Assembly (NCBI GenBank): GCA_003554025.1
Contig: PWFC01000013.1
Span: 1 to 64,000, forward strand
Direction of reading: 5' to 3'
DNA length: 64,000 nt
DNA from: Mollicutes bacterium
Lineage (GTDB): Bacteria; Bacillota_I; Bacilli_A; Izemoplasmatales; Izemoplasmataceae
Shown in pieces: positions 41,214 through 51,147 of the stretch. The position numbers and the translations under genes were made by a program. How positions within the stretch are numbered: the first letter of the stretch is position 1; each line of letters begins with the position of its first letter. Under the pieces are notes generated by a model that saw nothing but the letters and a program-made list of their open reading frames with translations, did no database searches and was not told the DNA's origin.

Positions 41214-43283
41214 ATGGCACGTAAATACACATTAGAACGCACTCGAAATATCGGCATCATGGCCCACATCGATGCCGGCAAGACCACGACGACTGAACGT
41301 GTTCTCTTCCACACGGGCAAAATCCACCGAATGGGAGAGACCCATGAGGGCGCTTCCCAGATGGACTGGATGGACCAAGAACAGGAACGTGGCATCACCA
41401 TAACCTCCGCTGCAACAACCGCTTTTTGGCGCGAACATCGCGTCAACATCATTGACACGCCGGGTCATGTCGACTTCACCGTCGAAGTATCTCGCTCGCT
41501 CCGCGTGCTTGACGGTGCGGTGACGGTTCTTGACGCCCAAGCCGGCGTTGAACCGCAAACCGAAACCGTTTGGCGTCAAGCGACAGAGTACATGGTCCCC
41601 CGCATCGTCTTTGTCAATAAGATGGACAAAGTCGGCGCCGATTTTGCCTTCAGCGTGAAATCCTTAAACGACCGTCTAGGTGTTACAGCGGCCGCTATTC
41701 AGTGGCCCATCGGTGCCGAAAACGACTTCAACGCCATCATCGACCTAGTCGAAATGAGAGCGTACGAATACGATGGCAAACCCGATGAGAACGCTAAAGA
41801 AATCGACATCCCCGCCGATTACCGCGACATCGCCGAAGAAAAACGCGCCGAGCTCATTGAAAAGCTCGCCGACTTCGACGACGAACTGATGATGGCCTAC
41901 ATCGAAGGCGAAGACATTGCGCCCGAGCAAATCAAGAAAACCATCCGCAAAGCGACGCTCGATGTCGAATTCTTCCCCGTACTTTGCGGAAGCGCCTTTA
42001 AAAACAAGGGCGTCAAGCTCATGTTGGATTCTGTCATCGATTATCTCCCCGCACCGACCGATGTTATGAAGGTCAAAGGGACGATGAAAGACGGTAGCGA
42101 AGTGCGTGTCACCTCTAACGACGAAGGCAAATTTTCAGCCTTAGCCTTCAAAGTCGCCACCGACCCCTACGTCGGCAAATTGACTTTTTTCCGTGTTTAT
42201 TCAGGAACCCTCACCAAAGGGTCCTATATCATCAATACCACCAAGGAAAACAAAGAGCGTGTAGGACGCATCCTGCAGATGCACGCGAACCACCGCGAGG
42301 AAATCGACACCGTCTATTCCGGTGACATAGCCGCCGCGGTCGGTCTCAAAAACACGGCCACGGGAGACACACTAGCGGAAGAGAAACACCCCATCCTTCT
42401 TGAGAAGATGAACTTCCCCGAACCCGTCATCAGCGTGGCCATTGAACCGCGATCAAGAGCGGATCAAGATAAAATGGGGGTTGCCCTGCAAAAACTTGCG
42501 GAAGAAGATCCGACATTCCGCACCTACACCAATGAAGAAACCGGGCAAACCATCATCGCCGGCATGGGCGAGTTGCATCTCGACATTATTGTCGATCGTT
42601 TGAAACGAGAGTTCAAAGTCGACGCTAACGTCGGCGCCCCCCAGGTCAGCTACCGCGAAACCTTCACCACAGAGGCGAACGTCGAAGGAAAATTCGTTCG
42701 TCAATCGGGTGGCCGCGGACAGTATGGCCATGTATGGATCAAGTTCGAGCCCAACGAAGGCGAAGGGTTTGAGTTCGAGGACAAAATCGTCGGTGGCGTT
42801 GTGCCTCGAGAGTTCATTCCCGTCGTCGAACAGGGCGTGAAAGAGTCTCTTGAAAACGGCGTCTTGGCCGGTTATCCGGTCATTGATGTCAAAGCGACTC
42901 TCTTCGACGGTTCTTATCACGACGTCGACTCTTCGGAAGTCGCCTTCAAAGTGGCCGCATCCATGGCGGTTCGACAAGCCAAAGAACGCTGCAAAGCGAT
43001 TTTGCTTGAACCGGTCATGATCGTCGATGTCATCGCTCCGGATGATTATCTCGGAAACGTCATCGGTGATTTGACGGGCCGCCGAGGCAAGGTTGAAAGC
43101 CAGCAAAAACGCGGCAACGCCCATCAGGTCAAAGCCCACGTGCCCCTATCGGAAATGTTCGGTTACGCGACCAGCTTGCGTTCCAACACCCAGGGTCGGG
43201 GGAACTACACCATGCAGTTTTCACACTACGAACCGGCTCCGAAAAGCATTGCGGAAGAAATCATCAAAAAACGCAACGGTTAA
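41214..43283 (+). CDS. fusA: Elongation factor G
   Basis: 689 residues from the ATG at 41214 after AAGGAG; an in-frame GTG at 41205 falls next to that site and is rejected. GTPase motifs: [16 protein letters not shown] (G1), [10 protein letters not shown] (G2), DTPGHVDF (G3) and NKMDKVGAD (G4). Domain IV carries the GRGQYGHVW segment, and the C-terminus has the RRGKVESQ and [16 protein letters not shown] blocks. EF-G moves tRNA and mRNA after peptide transfer and helps recycle ribosomes. Confidence 0.98.
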   Translation: MARKYTLERTRNIGIMAHIDAGKTTTTERVLFHTGKIHRMGETHEGASQMDWMDQEQERGITITSAATTAFWREHRVNIIDTPGHVDFTVEVSRSLRVLDGAVTVLDAQAGVEPQTETVWRQATEYMVPRIVFVNKMDKVGADFAFSVKSLNDRLGVTAAAIQWPIGAENDFNAIIDLVEMRAYEYDGKPDENAKEIDIPADYRDIAEEKRAELIEKLADFDDELMMAYIEGEDIAPEQIKKTIRKATLDVEFFPVLCGSAFKNKGVKLMLDSVIDYLPAPTDVMKVKGTMKDGSEVRVTSNDEGKFSALAFKVATDPYVGKLTFFRVYSGTLTKGSYIINTTKENKERVGRILQMHANHREEIDTVYSGDIAAAVGLKNTATGDTLAEEKHPILLEKMNFPEPVISVAIEPRSRADQDKMGVALQKLAEEDPTFRTYTNEETGQTIIAGMGELHLDIIVDRLKREFKVDANVGAPQVSYRETFTTEANVEGKFVRQSGGRGQYGHVWIKFEPNEGEGFEFEDKIVGGVVPREFIPVVEQGVKESLENGVLAGYPVIDVKATLFDGSYHDVDSSEVAFKVAASMAVRQAKERCKAILLEPVMIVDVIAPDDYLGNVIGDLTGRRGKVESQQKRGNAHQVKAHVPLSEMFGYATSLRSNTQGRGNYTMQFSHYEPAPKSIAEEIIKKRNG

Positions 43284-43294
43284 CTGATTTAACT

Positions 43295-43323
43295 TGCATT
43301 CTCATTTAGAATACGATAAAATA
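43295..43323 (+). promoter_or_regulatory. Promoter ahead of tuf
   Basis: TTGCAT at 43295-43300, 17-bp spacer, TAAAAT at 43318-43323, in the 78-base gap between fusA and tuf. It would give EF-Tu its own transcript besides the str operon message. Confidence 0.7.
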
Positions 43324-43361
43324 ACGGTGTTATAAGACCAAATAAAGGAGGAAATTCAACA

Positions 43362-44552
43362 ATGGGAAAAGAAAAATTTGTACGTAAAGGAACCCATGTA
43401 AATATTGGTACCATCGGGCACGTCGACCATGGAAAAACGACGCTGACCGCCGCAATCGCGACCGTATTGAACCGCCGGGGCATTGGCGATACCGCCGCTC
43501 AGGACTATGACTCTATCGACAAGGCTCCCGAAGAGAAAGAACGAGGCATCACCATCAATACGATGCATATCGAATACGCCACCGAAAAACGCCACTACGC
43601 TCACGTAGACTGCCCTGGACACGCGGACTACGTTAAAAACATGATCACCGGCGCCGCGCAAATGGACGGGTCCATCCTCGTCGTAAGCGCAGCGGACGGA
43701 CCCATGCCGCAAACCCGCGAGCATATCCTTCTCGCTCGCCAAGTCGGCGTCCCTCAACTCGTCGTGTACATGAACAAAACAGATATGGTGGAAGACGAAG
43801 AGCTTCTCGAGCTCGTTGAAATGGAAATCCGCGAACTCTTGAGCGAATACGATTTCGACGGCGACGCAATCCCCGTCGTCCGCGGCTCCGCCCTCAAAGC
43901 CCTTGAAGGCGACGAAGCCGAAGAAGAAAAAATTCTCGAACTTATGAACACCATCGACGAATATATTCCTGATCCTGTCCGCGAAACCGACAAGCCGTTT
44001 TTGATGCCCATCGAGGACGTATTCACCATCACCGGACGCGGAACCGTCGCGACCGGTCGTGTTGAACGCGGCAAAGTCAAGGTTCAAGACGAAGTCGAAA
44101 TCGTTGGCATCAAGCCGACACGCAAGACTGTCGTTACCGGTGTCGAGATGTTCCGCAAGCTTCTTGATGAAGCCGAAGCGGGCGACAACATCGGCGCATT
44201 GCTCCGTGGCGTCACACGCGACGACATCCAACGCGGTCAAGTGCTTGCGAAGCCCGGAAGCGTTACTCCGCACACCAAGTTCCGTTGCGAAGTATACGTT
44301 CTGAGCAAAGACGAAGGCGGCCGCCATACCCCCTTCTTCTCCAACTACAGACCACAATTTTATTTCCGCACCACAGACGTTACCGGCGTTATTCAATTGC
44401 CTGAAGGCGTCGAAATGGTTATGCCCGGCGACAACATCGAGATGAACGTTGAACTCATCTACCCCATCGCTCTTGAACAAGGTACGAAATTCTCCATCCG
44501 TGAAGGTGGACGTACCGTCGGCGCTGGCGTTGTCGCAGAAGTGTTCGATTAA
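43362..44552 (+). CDS. tuf: Elongation factor Tu
   Basis: 396 residues. [15 protein letters not shown] (G1), [13 protein letters not shown] (G2), [21 protein letters not shown] (G3) and NKTDMV (G4) define the GTPase domain; domains II and III follow with [18 protein letters not shown] and the C-terminal [20 protein letters not shown]-Tu carries aminoacyl-tRNA to the ribosome. AAAGGAGG at 43346-43353. A terminator follows. Confidence 0.98.
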   Translation: MGKEKFVRKGTHVNIGTIGHVDHGKTTLTAAIATVLNRRGIGDTAAQDYDSIDKAPEEKERGITINTMHIEYATEKRHYAHVDCPGHADYVKNMITGAAQMDGSILVVSAADGPMPQTREHILLARQVGVPQLVVYMNKTDMVEDEELLELVEMEIRELLSEYDFDGDAIPVVRGSALKALEGDEAEEEKILELMNTIDEYIPDPVRETDKPFLMPIEDVFTITGRGTVATGRVERGKVKVQDEVEIVGIKPTRKTVVTGVEMFRKLLDEAEAGDNIGALLRGVTRDDIQRGQVLAKPGSVTPHTKFRCEVYVLSKDEGGRHTPFFSNYRPQFYFRTTDVTGVIQLPEGVEMVMPGDNIEMNVELIYPIALEQGTKFSIREGGRTVGAGVVAEVFD

Positions 44553-44564
44553 TCCACGCTTTTT

Positions 44565-44596
44565 AAAACCCGGTCCTTCAAGGATCGGGTTTTTTT
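44565..44596 (+). terminator. Terminator of tuf and the str operon
   Basis: AAAACCCG.TCCT pairs with AGGA.CGGGTTTT (one G-T mismatch) around TCA, followed by six T or more. Confidence 0.92.
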
Positions 44597-44660
44597 GTGT
44601 CGTGTATTTTCGTGTCAATTTTCCCATGGCGTTGTATAATAGGAATTAGGAGTGATGTTC

Positions 44661-45425
44661 ATGATTGTCGACACACATGTCCATTTGAACAACGAAGATT
44701 TATACGAGAATTTGGAGTTTTTCTTGGAAAAGGCCCGCAATCAAGACGTAAAAAAAATGCTAGTGGTCGGCTTCACGCCCGTAACCAACGATCTTGCCGC
44801 AAAGATTGCGGAAAGCCACGACGGGCTCTTTGCGACGGCCGGTTTGCACCCTAGCTGGGCGGAGGAATTTCAGGAAACCGATTTTGAGATGCTCAAAAAG
44901 CAGTTGTCTCACCCCTCCATCCGCGCGGTGGGAGAATGCGGGCTGGATTTTTACCACGGCAAATCTTCGAAGGAGAAACAGACTATCTTGTTTGAACGGC
45001 AAGTCAAACTCGCGCAAGAGATGGATTTGCCGATTGTCGTTCACATGCGCGATGCGTCTGAGGCAACTTATGAAGTCCTTGCCAAGCATGCGCCGATCAA
45101 AGGCGTCATGCATTGTTATAGCGGCTCGGCGGAAATGGCGGAGAAGTTTTTGGCGCTAGGCATGCACATTTCGCTTGGAGGCCCGGTGACGTTCAAAAAC
45201 GCCAAAACGCCTAAAGAAGTGGCAAAAAAGGTGCCGCTTGATCGATTGCTTGTCGAGACGGACGCACCGTTTTTGGCGCCCCACCCTTACCGCGGCAAAC
45301 AAAACGATTCAAGCTATCTGCCTTTGATTGTCGAGGCAATCGCCTCGTTGAGAGGCCTCACGTATGATGAAATTGCCGAAACGACGAGCGCAAACGCTCA
45401 GAAACTATTTCGTTTGAAGGAATGA
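44661..45425 (+). CDS. TatD family metal-dependent hydrolase
   Basis: 254 residues. Metal ligands of the TatD amidohydrolase barrel are visible: DTHVHLNN at the start, GECGLDFYHG, HMRDA, HCYSG, and the DAPFLAPHPYRGK motif. TatD/YcfH/YabD enzymes are 3'-5' exonucleases or DNases; the substrate here is not shown. In Bacillus the homologue yabD lies near metS. The ATG at 44661 sits 8 bases after AGGAG; ATG 44655 and GTG 44652 are also in frame. TATAAT at 44635-44640 is a likely -10 box. Confidence 0.93.
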   Translation: MIVDTHVHLNNEDLYENLEFFLEKARNQDVKKMLVVGFTPVTNDLAAKIAESHDGLFATAGLHPSWAEEFQETDFEMLKKQLSHPSIRAVGECGLDFYHGKSSKEKQTILFERQVKLAQEMDLPIVVHMRDASEATYEVLAKHAPIKGVMHCYSGSAEMAEKFLALGMHISLGGPVTFKNAKTPKEVAKKVPLDRLLVETDAPFLAPHPYRGKQNDSSYLPLIVEAIASLRGLTYDEIAETTSANAQKLFRLKE

Positions 45426-45430
45426 AGACC

Positions 45431-46567
45431 ATGAAAAAATGGCTGACCACGCTTTTGCTCGTGTTTTTCCTGTTCGGACTTTCGGCCTGTGACTTCTTTT
45501 TTGACGAAGAAGAGGAAATCGACACGGGACGGTACACCGAACAAGAACTGATTCAGCTCATTGAATCGCTCATGCCCGAAGCGTATGAGAACGTTTATTA
45601 TGATTTGGATTCGTTTGAAGAAATCTTGACGAATATAGTTGAGAGAAACCAGGAGGCGGTTGTGGGACTCCGCGTGTCCGGAGACCTTTTTACCGCAAGC
45701 GGCACCGGCTCGGCGGTGGTGTATAAAAAAGACGGAAGCACCTTTTATGCGGTAACCAACCATCACGTCATCGAAAACTATCGGAACATCGAAGTGGTAT
45801 ATGAGCGAAACGGCATGCTGTTTTCCATCCCAAACCGTGACGTTGAGGTTTTGGGGAAAGACGCCACCACAGATCTTGCCGTTTTAACGTTCAAAGCGTC
45901 CGACAATTTTCCCGTGGTTGCGTTTGCGGATTCCTACGACCTTAGAATCGGCCAATTCGCCATCGCCATAGGCAATCCGTTGGGCTTTGATTATTATGGA
46001 ACGGTGACCATGGGCATTGTGTCAGGGCTTTCCCGTTATGTTCCCGGGAGCGATTTGGAAGTGCCGTTCATCCAACATGACGCCGCGATTTCGCCGGGGA
46101 ATTCCGGAGGCGCGCTTTTCGACATCAATGGCAATCTCATCGGCATCAACAACATGAAAATTGTCAGCGACAAAGCCGACAACATCGGTTTTGCGATCCC
46201 ATCGAACACCGTGGCGCGCATCGTTGAGGATTTGGAAGAAAAAGGGTATGTCGAAAGACCGTATTTGGGCGTTAGGGCCATGGCGCAAGTCAGCGACTGC
46301 AACCAACCCTACGGGGTTTGTCTGAGTCAAGTGGAAAGCGAAGGGGCCGCAGCGGAGGCCGGCCTTGAGGTTGGAGACATCATCGTAGGGTACAAGTTGG
46401 AAGGCTGGGACGAATACATCGACATTTTGAATTTCAACGACTTGCGCGAGGCCATTTTGAACTCACAAGTTGGCGACCGCGTATCTTTGCAATATTACCG
46501 CAACGATGCGCTTGTTGAGAGCGCATACGTGACGTTGCAACTGCACCCGGACGATATTCAGCCTTAA
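45431..46567 (+). CDS. HtrA/DegP-type serine protease, predicted lipoprotein
   Basis: 378 residues. An N-terminal export signal (KKW, then a hydrophobic stretch) ends in the lipobox LSAC with C20, so the mature protein should be lipid-anchored outside the membrane. The trypsin-like domain shows the triad H112 (TNHHVI), D148 (TTDLAVL) and S225 (GNSGGAL). A PDZ domain follows from about residue 275 (VERPYLGVRAMAQVSDC onward). HtrA proteases degrade misfolded exported proteins. A start at 45422, overlapping the tatD stop, is possible, but AAGGA is better spaced for 45431. Confidence 0.92.
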   Translation: MKKWLTTLLLVFFLFGLSACDFFFDEEEEIDTGRYTEQELIQLIESLMPEAYENVYYDLDSFEEILTNIVERNQEAVVGLRVSGDLFTASGTGSAVVYKKDGSTFYAVTNHHVIENYRNIEVVYERNGMLFSIPNRDVEVLGKDATTDLAVLTFKASDNFPVVAFADSYDLRIGQFAIAIGNPLGFDYYGTVTMGIVSGLSRYVPGSDLEVPFIQHDAAISPGNSGGALFDINGNLIGINNMKIVSDKADNIGFAIPSNTVARIVEDLEEKGYVERPYLGVRAMAQVSDCNQPYGVCLSQVESEGAAAEAGLEVGDIIVGYKLEGWDEYIDILNFNDLREAILNSQVGDRVSLQYYRNDALVESAYVTLQLHPDDIQP

Positions 46568-46578
46568 GGAGGCGTTTC

Positions 46579-47403
46579 ATGAAAGAAGCCATTCGCAAAC
46601 GACGAAGTGTCCGCACCTACCAAAAGCAGCCGCTCACCGACGAACAGCAAAAACGCATAAAGGAAACCATTGCCTCTTATGCCGATATGCGCGGCCCTTT
46701 CGGCCATCCCGTGAAGTTCTTTTTCACGCAGTCGAATAAACAGGAAGGCAAAAAGGAAAAAGTCGGCACATACGGTTTTGTAAAAAACGCGCCCGCCTAC
46801 TTTGGCGGTACGACGCAGAACACTTTCCGGCATTTGGTGGATTTCGGCTATGTCTTCGAACATGTTCTTTTAGCCCTTACGGAACAAGGATACGGTACCG
46901 TATGGCTCGGCGGTACGTTTCACCGCAAACAGTTTCAGCGGTTCGCCGCGAAAGGGCATATCATCCCCGCAGTATCTCCGGTAGGGGTTGCCGCTGAGAA
47001 AACGACGTTGCGCGAAAAAGCCATCCGTAAATTCGCAGGGGCTTCTAATCGTAAACCTTTGGAAGAAATCGCCTTTCAAAACGAATTTTCCGAACCGCTT
47101 GATAAAGACCATCCGCTCGCGGATGCTTTAGAATATGTGCGCATGGGCCCTTCGGCTTCAAACAAGCAACCCTGGCGCATCCTCGCGCGCTCAAAGAAGG
47201 TGCATTTCTATTTGCGTTATCACCCGGGTTACCGGGAAAAAGCTTTCGGATACAATCTTCAAGCTCTTGACGGAGGCATCGCGCTTGCGCATTTCAAAAT
47301 TGCCCTAGATTCCTTTGGGAAACATCATCGATTCACCTACGACCAAAAAGCTCCCAAAAGCTCCCTTTATGAGTACGTCTTGAGCGTCGAATTCAAAGAT
47401 TAG
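46579..47403 (+). CDS. Nitroreductase family protein, putative FMN-dependent
   Basis: 274 residues. The start KEAIRKRRSVRTYQKQPLTDEQ is the nitroreductase signature and the later GPSASNKQPWRI is a second FMN-binding type motif. The layout, with two half-domains in one chain, fits the TM1586-like nitroreductase group. Substrate unknown; such enzymes reduce nitro or quinone compounds with NAD(P)H. AAGGAGG at 46566-46572, 11 bases after the protease gene, so probably co-transcribed. Confidence 0.87.
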   Translation: MKEAIRKRRSVRTYQKQPLTDEQQKRIKETIASYADMRGPFGHPVKFFFTQSNKQEGKKEKVGTYGFVKNAPAYFGGTTQNTFRHLVDFGYVFEHVLLALTEQGYGTVWLGGTFHRKQFQRFAAKGHIIPAVSPVGVAAEKTTLREKAIRKFAGASNRKPLEEIAFQNEFSEPLDKDHPLADALEYVRMGPSASNKQPWRILARSKKVHFYLRYHPGYREKAFGYNLQALDGGIALAHFKIALDSFGKHHRFTYDQKAPKSSLYEYVLSVEFKD

Positions 47404-47411
47404 GACGTTCG

Positions 47412-47440
47412 TTGTATTTTTTGCGGAAATATAATACAAT
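47412..47440 (+). promoter_or_regulatory. Promoter of ychF
   Basis: TTGTAT at 47412-47417, 17 bp, TACAAT at 47435-47440; a second hexamer TATAAT overlaps it at 47430-47435. Confidence 0.65.
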
Positions 47441-47465
47441 GATAGGAGTGTTAGGAGTTGATAGC

Positions 47466-48566
47466 GTGTCTTTGAAAGCCGGAATTGTCGGGTTGCCGAA
47501 TGTGGGCAAGTCGACGCTGTTCAACGCCTTGACCGATGCAGGCGCGCATGCGGCGAATTATCCCTTTGCGACGATAGACCCCAACGTCGGAGTGGTCAAT
47601 GTCCCCGATGCCCGCCTTGAAGAACTCTCGGCCATCGTTAAGCCGAAGCAGACGATTCCTACCGCCTATGAGTTCATCGACATCGCCGGATTGGTGAAAA
47701 ACGCCAGCAAAGGCGAAGGGCTCGGGAACCGTTTTCTCGCACAAATCCGGGAGGTCGACGCCATTTTGCATGTGGTGCGCTGTTTTGAAGATGGCGACAT
47801 ACCCCATGTCGATGGCGACGTCGACGCCGCGAGGGACGTTGATACGTTGAACACCGAGTTGATTATGGCCGATTTGGAAGTCATCGAGAATAGACTGCCG
47901 AAAATCCGGAAAAAAGCCCGTCTTGAAGTCGACAAGGACATCAAACGGGAATACGATTTGTTCAATGTTCTCAAAGAAACTTTGCTTGAAGGAAAACCCT
48001 TGCGCTCTCTTTCTTTGACAAAAGATGAAAAGAAACTGATGAAACCCTATGGTTTTCTCACTATGAAGCCGATTCTTTATGTGGCGAATGTAGGCGAAGA
48101 GGCGCTTATGGACAAAGACCATCCTCAGCTTCAAGCGTTGCAACGCCTTGCCGAAAATGAGGACGGCGCCTTTTTGTCCATCAACGCCCAAATGGAGGAA
48201 GAGTTGATTGCTCTTGACGCCGAAGAACGACAGGAATACCTTGAAACGTTCAATCTGACCTCGACGGGGTTAGAGCGAATGATTGTCAAAACGTATGAGC
48301 TTTTGAATTTGGAGACGTTTTTTACCCACAACGAAAAAGAAGCGCGAGCCTGGACGTTTCAAAAGGGCATGACGGCATACGAATGCGCCGGATTGATCCA
48401 CACCGATTTTCAACGGGGATTCATCAAAGCGGAAGTCATCCCCTTTGACGTCTTGAAGTCATACGGTTCCCTTTCACTTGTCAAAGAAAAAGGCAAAATG
48501 CGTCTTGAGGGAAAGGAATACAAGGTTCAAGACGGAGACATCATACTGTTCAAGTTTAACGTATAA
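47466..48566 (+). CDS. ychF: Ribosome-binding ATPase YchF (OLA1 family)
   Basis: 366 residues from a GTG after AGGAG at 47453-47457; this matches the family length. G1 GLPNVGKSTLFNAL, G3 DIAGLVKNASKGEGLGNRFL, and the divergent G4 YVANVGE (in place of NKxD, the reason for ATP preference) are present, and the C-terminal TGS domain begins TFFTHNEKEARAWTF. YchF binds ribosomes and affects stress translation. Confidence 0.95.
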   Translation: MSLKAGIVGLPNVGKSTLFNALTDAGAHAANYPFATIDPNVGVVNVPDARLEELSAIVKPKQTIPTAYEFIDIAGLVKNASKGEGLGNRFLAQIREVDAILHVVRCFEDGDIPHVDGDVDAARDVDTLNTELIMADLEVIENRLPKIRKKARLEVDKDIKREYDLFNVLKETLLEGKPLRSLSLTKDEKKLMKPYGFLTMKPILYVANVGEEALMDKDHPQLQALQRLAENEDGAFLSINAQMEEELIALDAEERQEYLETFNLTSTGLERMIVKTYELLNLETFFTHNEKEARAWTFQKGMTAYECAGLIHTDFQRGFIKAEVIPFDVLKSYGSLSLVKEKGKMRLEGKEYKVQDGDIILFKFNV

Positions 48567-48590
48567 TATATTCATGAAAGGAAGTTGCAC

Positions 48591-49070
48591 ATGTCATTGT
48601 TTGTCGATTATTTCGTTTTTGCGTTTTTGCTGTTTTTCATCTCGTTTTTCATCGATGTGTTTTACCAATATTTCCGCTATCGCCGCATCGTACCGCGTAA
48701 GATGTTTACGTATAAACCCGGGGGGCTGTTTGAACATTACCGCATTGTAGGCTTTATTCTCTTGGTGCTTGTTTTGCTGCATACGGCCTTCGGACTCAAC
48801 CCTTTTGCCACCGGAGAAGACGCAACCGTGCTTTCTGTGGCTATTGAGATTGCGACGTTCTATATCCCGTTGACCATTTTCTTCATTTTTGTGTTCATCT
48901 TCTTGATGTATTTGTTTTTCTCTTTGTATTCGAAAGCGAAAAACATCGAAGACCGCAAGGAATATCTTGCTTCACGCGGACATATGATCATCGTCGTTTC
49001 ATTCATCCTTGGCGTGGCCGCGGGAACATCGTTGTTGCTTTGGATACTGTTGAACGCATTGCCCGAATAA
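48591..49070 (+). CDS. Hypothetical membrane protein
   Basis: 159 residues with four strong hydrophobic segments, about residues 3-26, 49-68, 82-112 and 130-153, and short charged loops (FRYRRIVPRKMFTYKPGG; SKAKNIEDRKEYLASRGH). I do not recognise a family. The ATG at 48591 follows AAAGGAAG. It stands alone between ychF and cinA and is followed by a terminator. A transporter subunit or small envelope protein would both fit; nothing in the sequence decides. Confidence 0.8.
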   Translation: MSLFVDYFVFAFLLFFISFFIDVFYQYFRYRRIVPRKMFTYKPGGLFEHYRIVGFILLVLVLLHTAFGLNPFATGEDATVLSVAIEIATFYIPLTIFFIFVFIFLMYLFFSLYSKAKNIEDRKEYLASRGHMIIVVSFILGVAAGTSLLLWILLNALPE

Positions 49071-49076
49071 CAACCG

Positions 49077-49109
49077 GCGTCATGGGATTATCCCTTGACG
49101 CTTTTCCTT
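49077..49109 (+). terminator. Terminator after the membrane protein gene
   Basis: Interrupted stem GCGTCA-t-GGGA / TCCC-t-TGACGC around TTA, followed by TTTTCCTT. Confidence 0.78.
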
Positions 49110-49131
49110 CACAACGAAAACAGGTGATAAT

Positions 49132-50346
49132 ATGGAAGCGACCATAGTGTCCGTAGGAAACGAACTTCTAAGCGGACAAACCCTCAACAGCAACCTCACA
49201 TACATAGCAGAAAGGCTACAGTCGTTGGGGATTTTTGTGCGTGAAGCGTATACGATTAAGGATGATGAGAGCCTGATTCACAAAGCTCTCTCAAACGTCG
49301 AGACGCCTTTGGTTCTTTTCACGGGAGGGTTGGGCCCAACACGGGACGATATGACGAAGGAAAGCATTTGCCGTTATTACGACCTTCCCCTTGTAAAACA
49401 CGAACCAACATTGGAAAAAATTGAAAAATATTTCGCGCGCAGCGGTCGTACGATGCGCAAGACCAACATCAAGCAAGCGTTTTTCCCCGACGGGGCTGAT
49501 ATTCTTGTTAACAATGTCGGCACGGCCCCGGGGATGATTTTGTCTATTGAGGACAAGACCATCGTCACTCTTCCCGGTCCGCCAAAAGAGATGATGTCGA
49601 TGTTCGAAGAAGTCGAAAAGCATCTGAAGCCTTTTGGCGACGCCGATTTTTATCGCGACGGATTCCGGCTTGTTGGCCGCGGCGAAAGCGAACTAGAAGC
49701 CGATTTGGAAGATTTTTATCCCGCGCATCCCGAGGTAGAAATCGCCTCTTACGCCAATTTGGGAGAAATCAAGTACTTGTTCATTGCCAAGGATGAATCC
49801 AAACTTGAAGCGGCGTTAGCGGATTTCAAGAGACGCATGAAGAAATACATAGTCGGTTCTTTTGATGAAACGCTCGAAGGAAACGTGGTGGGAGCGCTCA
49901 AAGCGCAGGGCAAAGTCGTAAGCTTCGCAGAATCCTGCACGGGCGGCATGCTGACGTCGCGCTTGGTTGATGTTCCGGGCGCATCGTCGGTGATGAAAGA
50001 ATCCTACATTCTTTATTCGAACGAAGCCAAAAACCGTCAATTGGGCGTGTCGCCGAAATTGCTTGAGGAATACGGAGCCGTAAGCGACCAAGCCGTTTAT
50101 GAAATGGCCTATCGTCTCGGCAAGAAAACATCCGCCGACCTTTCCATCAGCGTTTCGGGCATCGCCGGTCCCAAGGGCGGTTCGGAGGACAAGCCTGTGG
50201 GCACCGTTTATTTCGGCGTGCATGCCGGAGGCGTCACGAAGACCTTTCATCGCGTGTTTTCTGGAGATCGCTCCATGATAAGGCAGCGCGCAGTGGTGCA
50301 TGCCCTTTATCTTCTGTATAAGGCCTTGGTACCCGATGAAGATTGA
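49132..50346 (+). CDS. cinA: CinA-like protein / NMN deamidase
   Basis: 404 residues in two domains. The N-terminal MoCF_biosynth/MogA-like domain starts TIVSVGNELLSGQTLNSN and has the FTGGLGPTRDDMTKES motif; the C-terminal CinA domain has GKVVSFAESCTGGMLTSRLVDVPGAS and the SVSGIAGPKGG box. The C-terminal domain deamidates nicotinamide mononucleotide; in Bacillus and streptococci cinA is linked to competence. AGGTGAT precedes the ATG. The end overlaps the hydrolase gene by 11 bases. Confidence 0.94.
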   Translation: MEATIVSVGNELLSGQTLNSNLTYIAERLQSLGIFVREAYTIKDDESLIHKALSNVETPLVLFTGGLGPTRDDMTKESICRYYDLPLVKHEPTLEKIEKYFARSGRTMRKTNIKQAFFPDGADILVNNVGTAPGMILSIEDKTIVTLPGPPKEMMSMFEEVEKHLKPFGDADFYRDGFRLVGRGESELEADLEDFYPAHPEVEIASYANLGEIKYLFIAKDESKLEAALADFKRRMKKYIVGSFDETLEGNVVGALKAQGKVVSFAESCTGGMLTSRLVDVPGASSVMKESYILYSNEAKNRQLGVSPKLLEEYGAVSDQAVYEMAYRLGKKTSADLSISVSGIAGPKGGSEDKPVGTVYFGVHAGGVTKTFHRVFSGDRSMIRQRAVVHALYLLYKALVPDED

Positions 50347-51064
50347 ACGCGAAAGTTTTTTGCATAACGATGTGCCTGTTGCGCTATATAGCGCAAAAAG
50401 CAGCAAACGTTTGATGTTTGTGCAACATGGCATTTTCGGCAACAAGGAAAAAGTGTTGAAACTGCTCGGTCCTTCGCTGGTGAAAATCGGCTACACGGTT
50501 GTTGCCGTTGATGCGAAAAAACACGGCGAAAGGCGTGAGGAGCCCTTTGCATCTAGGGACAAAATTCATGCGGAACTTGAACTTTTTGACATCGTCGAAC
50601 ACACCGCCGAAGACATTCTTGCCATCTACTCGGATTGTTTTTCAAAACGATTTGACCGCTTCGACATCCTTGGCGTCTCAATGGGGGGATACATCGCTTA
50701 TAACGTCGCCGTCAAAACCGATAAGATCCGAAACCTGATTGCGCTCATAAGCAGTCCGAATTATGCCGAATCCGCTTTTAACGGCTTTCGTGAAGCCGAT
50801 TATGAGAAGCACAAACAAAGAATCGAAAAAGAAAAAAGGAAAATCAAAAAGATGGATCCAAGCGAACAAAGCGAGAAATTGCGCTTCGAACGCGCCATCT
50901 TGATGAACGGAAAGCAAGACGACGTCATATCCCCGATTTACACACAACGTTTTGTTGAAGACCACCCCAACAAAAACATCGTTTTCCGACTTTACGACAC
51001 CGGCCATCGCATCGTTCGCCCGATGCACGAAGACTTGCTTGAGCTCTTAAAAAAGGAAGGGTAG
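50336..51064 (+). CDS. Alpha/beta hydrolase family protein
   Basis: 242 residues. The nucleophile elbow GVSMGGY has S115, an oxyanion-type HGIFGNKE segment follows the first strand, and H224 in DTGHRIV is the likely catalytic histidine. The basic helical stretch KHKQRIEKEKRKIKKMD is a cap insertion. Substrate unknown; the build resembles small esterases or peptidase-like hydrolases. The ATG at 50336 lies within the end of cinA, so the two are coupled. Confidence 0.85.
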   Translation: MKIERESFLHNDVPVALYSAKSSKRLMFVQHGIFGNKEKVLKLLGPSLVKIGYTVVAVDAKKHGERREEPFASRDKIHAELELFDIVEHTAEDILAIYSDCFSKRFDRFDILGVSMGGYIAYNVAVKTDKIRNLIALISSPNYAESAFNGFREADYEKHKQRIEKEKRKIKKMDPSEQSEKLRFERAILMNGKQDDVISPIYTQRFVEDHPNKNIVFRLYDTGHRIVRPMHEDLLELLKKEG

Positions 51065-51067
51065 GTG

Positions 51068-51096
51068 TTTACAAGGCCCCTTCCCTGTGCTATAAT
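51068..51096 (+). promoter_or_regulatory. Promoter of rpsF-ssb-rpsR
   Basis: TTTACA at 51068-51073, 17-bp spacer, extended -10 TG-C-TATAAT (51091-51096). The start near 51103 leaves a leader of about 70 bases. Confidence 0.88.
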
Positions 51097-51104
51097 TATC
51101 TACC

Positions 51105-51147
51105 GTGAGTTAAACTCACAATCCTTGCCGCAAGCGAAGGCTGCGGC
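51105..51147 (+). promoter_or_regulatory. Probable S6:S18 leader RNA
   Basis: Two hairpins precede rpsF: GTGAGT / ACTCAC with loop TAA (51105-51119), and GCCGC-A-AGC / GCT-GCGGC with loop GAAG and a bulged A (51127-51147). Bacterial rpsF leaders often hold a CCG-bearing bulged stem that binds the S6:S18 complex for autoregulation; the position fits, but I could not check the consensus base by base. Confidence 0.5.

Noticed and set aside
43356-44627. A 423-codon open frame on the minus strand covering all of tuf
   Set aside because: It is the mirror of a highly biased gene; the product is low-complexity and resembles nothing, while EF-Tu is certain on the + strand.
49095-49131. TTGACG with GATAAT as a promoter for cinA
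   Set aside because: TTGACG belongs to the 3' arm of a terminator hairpin and the spacing to GATAAT (25 bp) is wrong.
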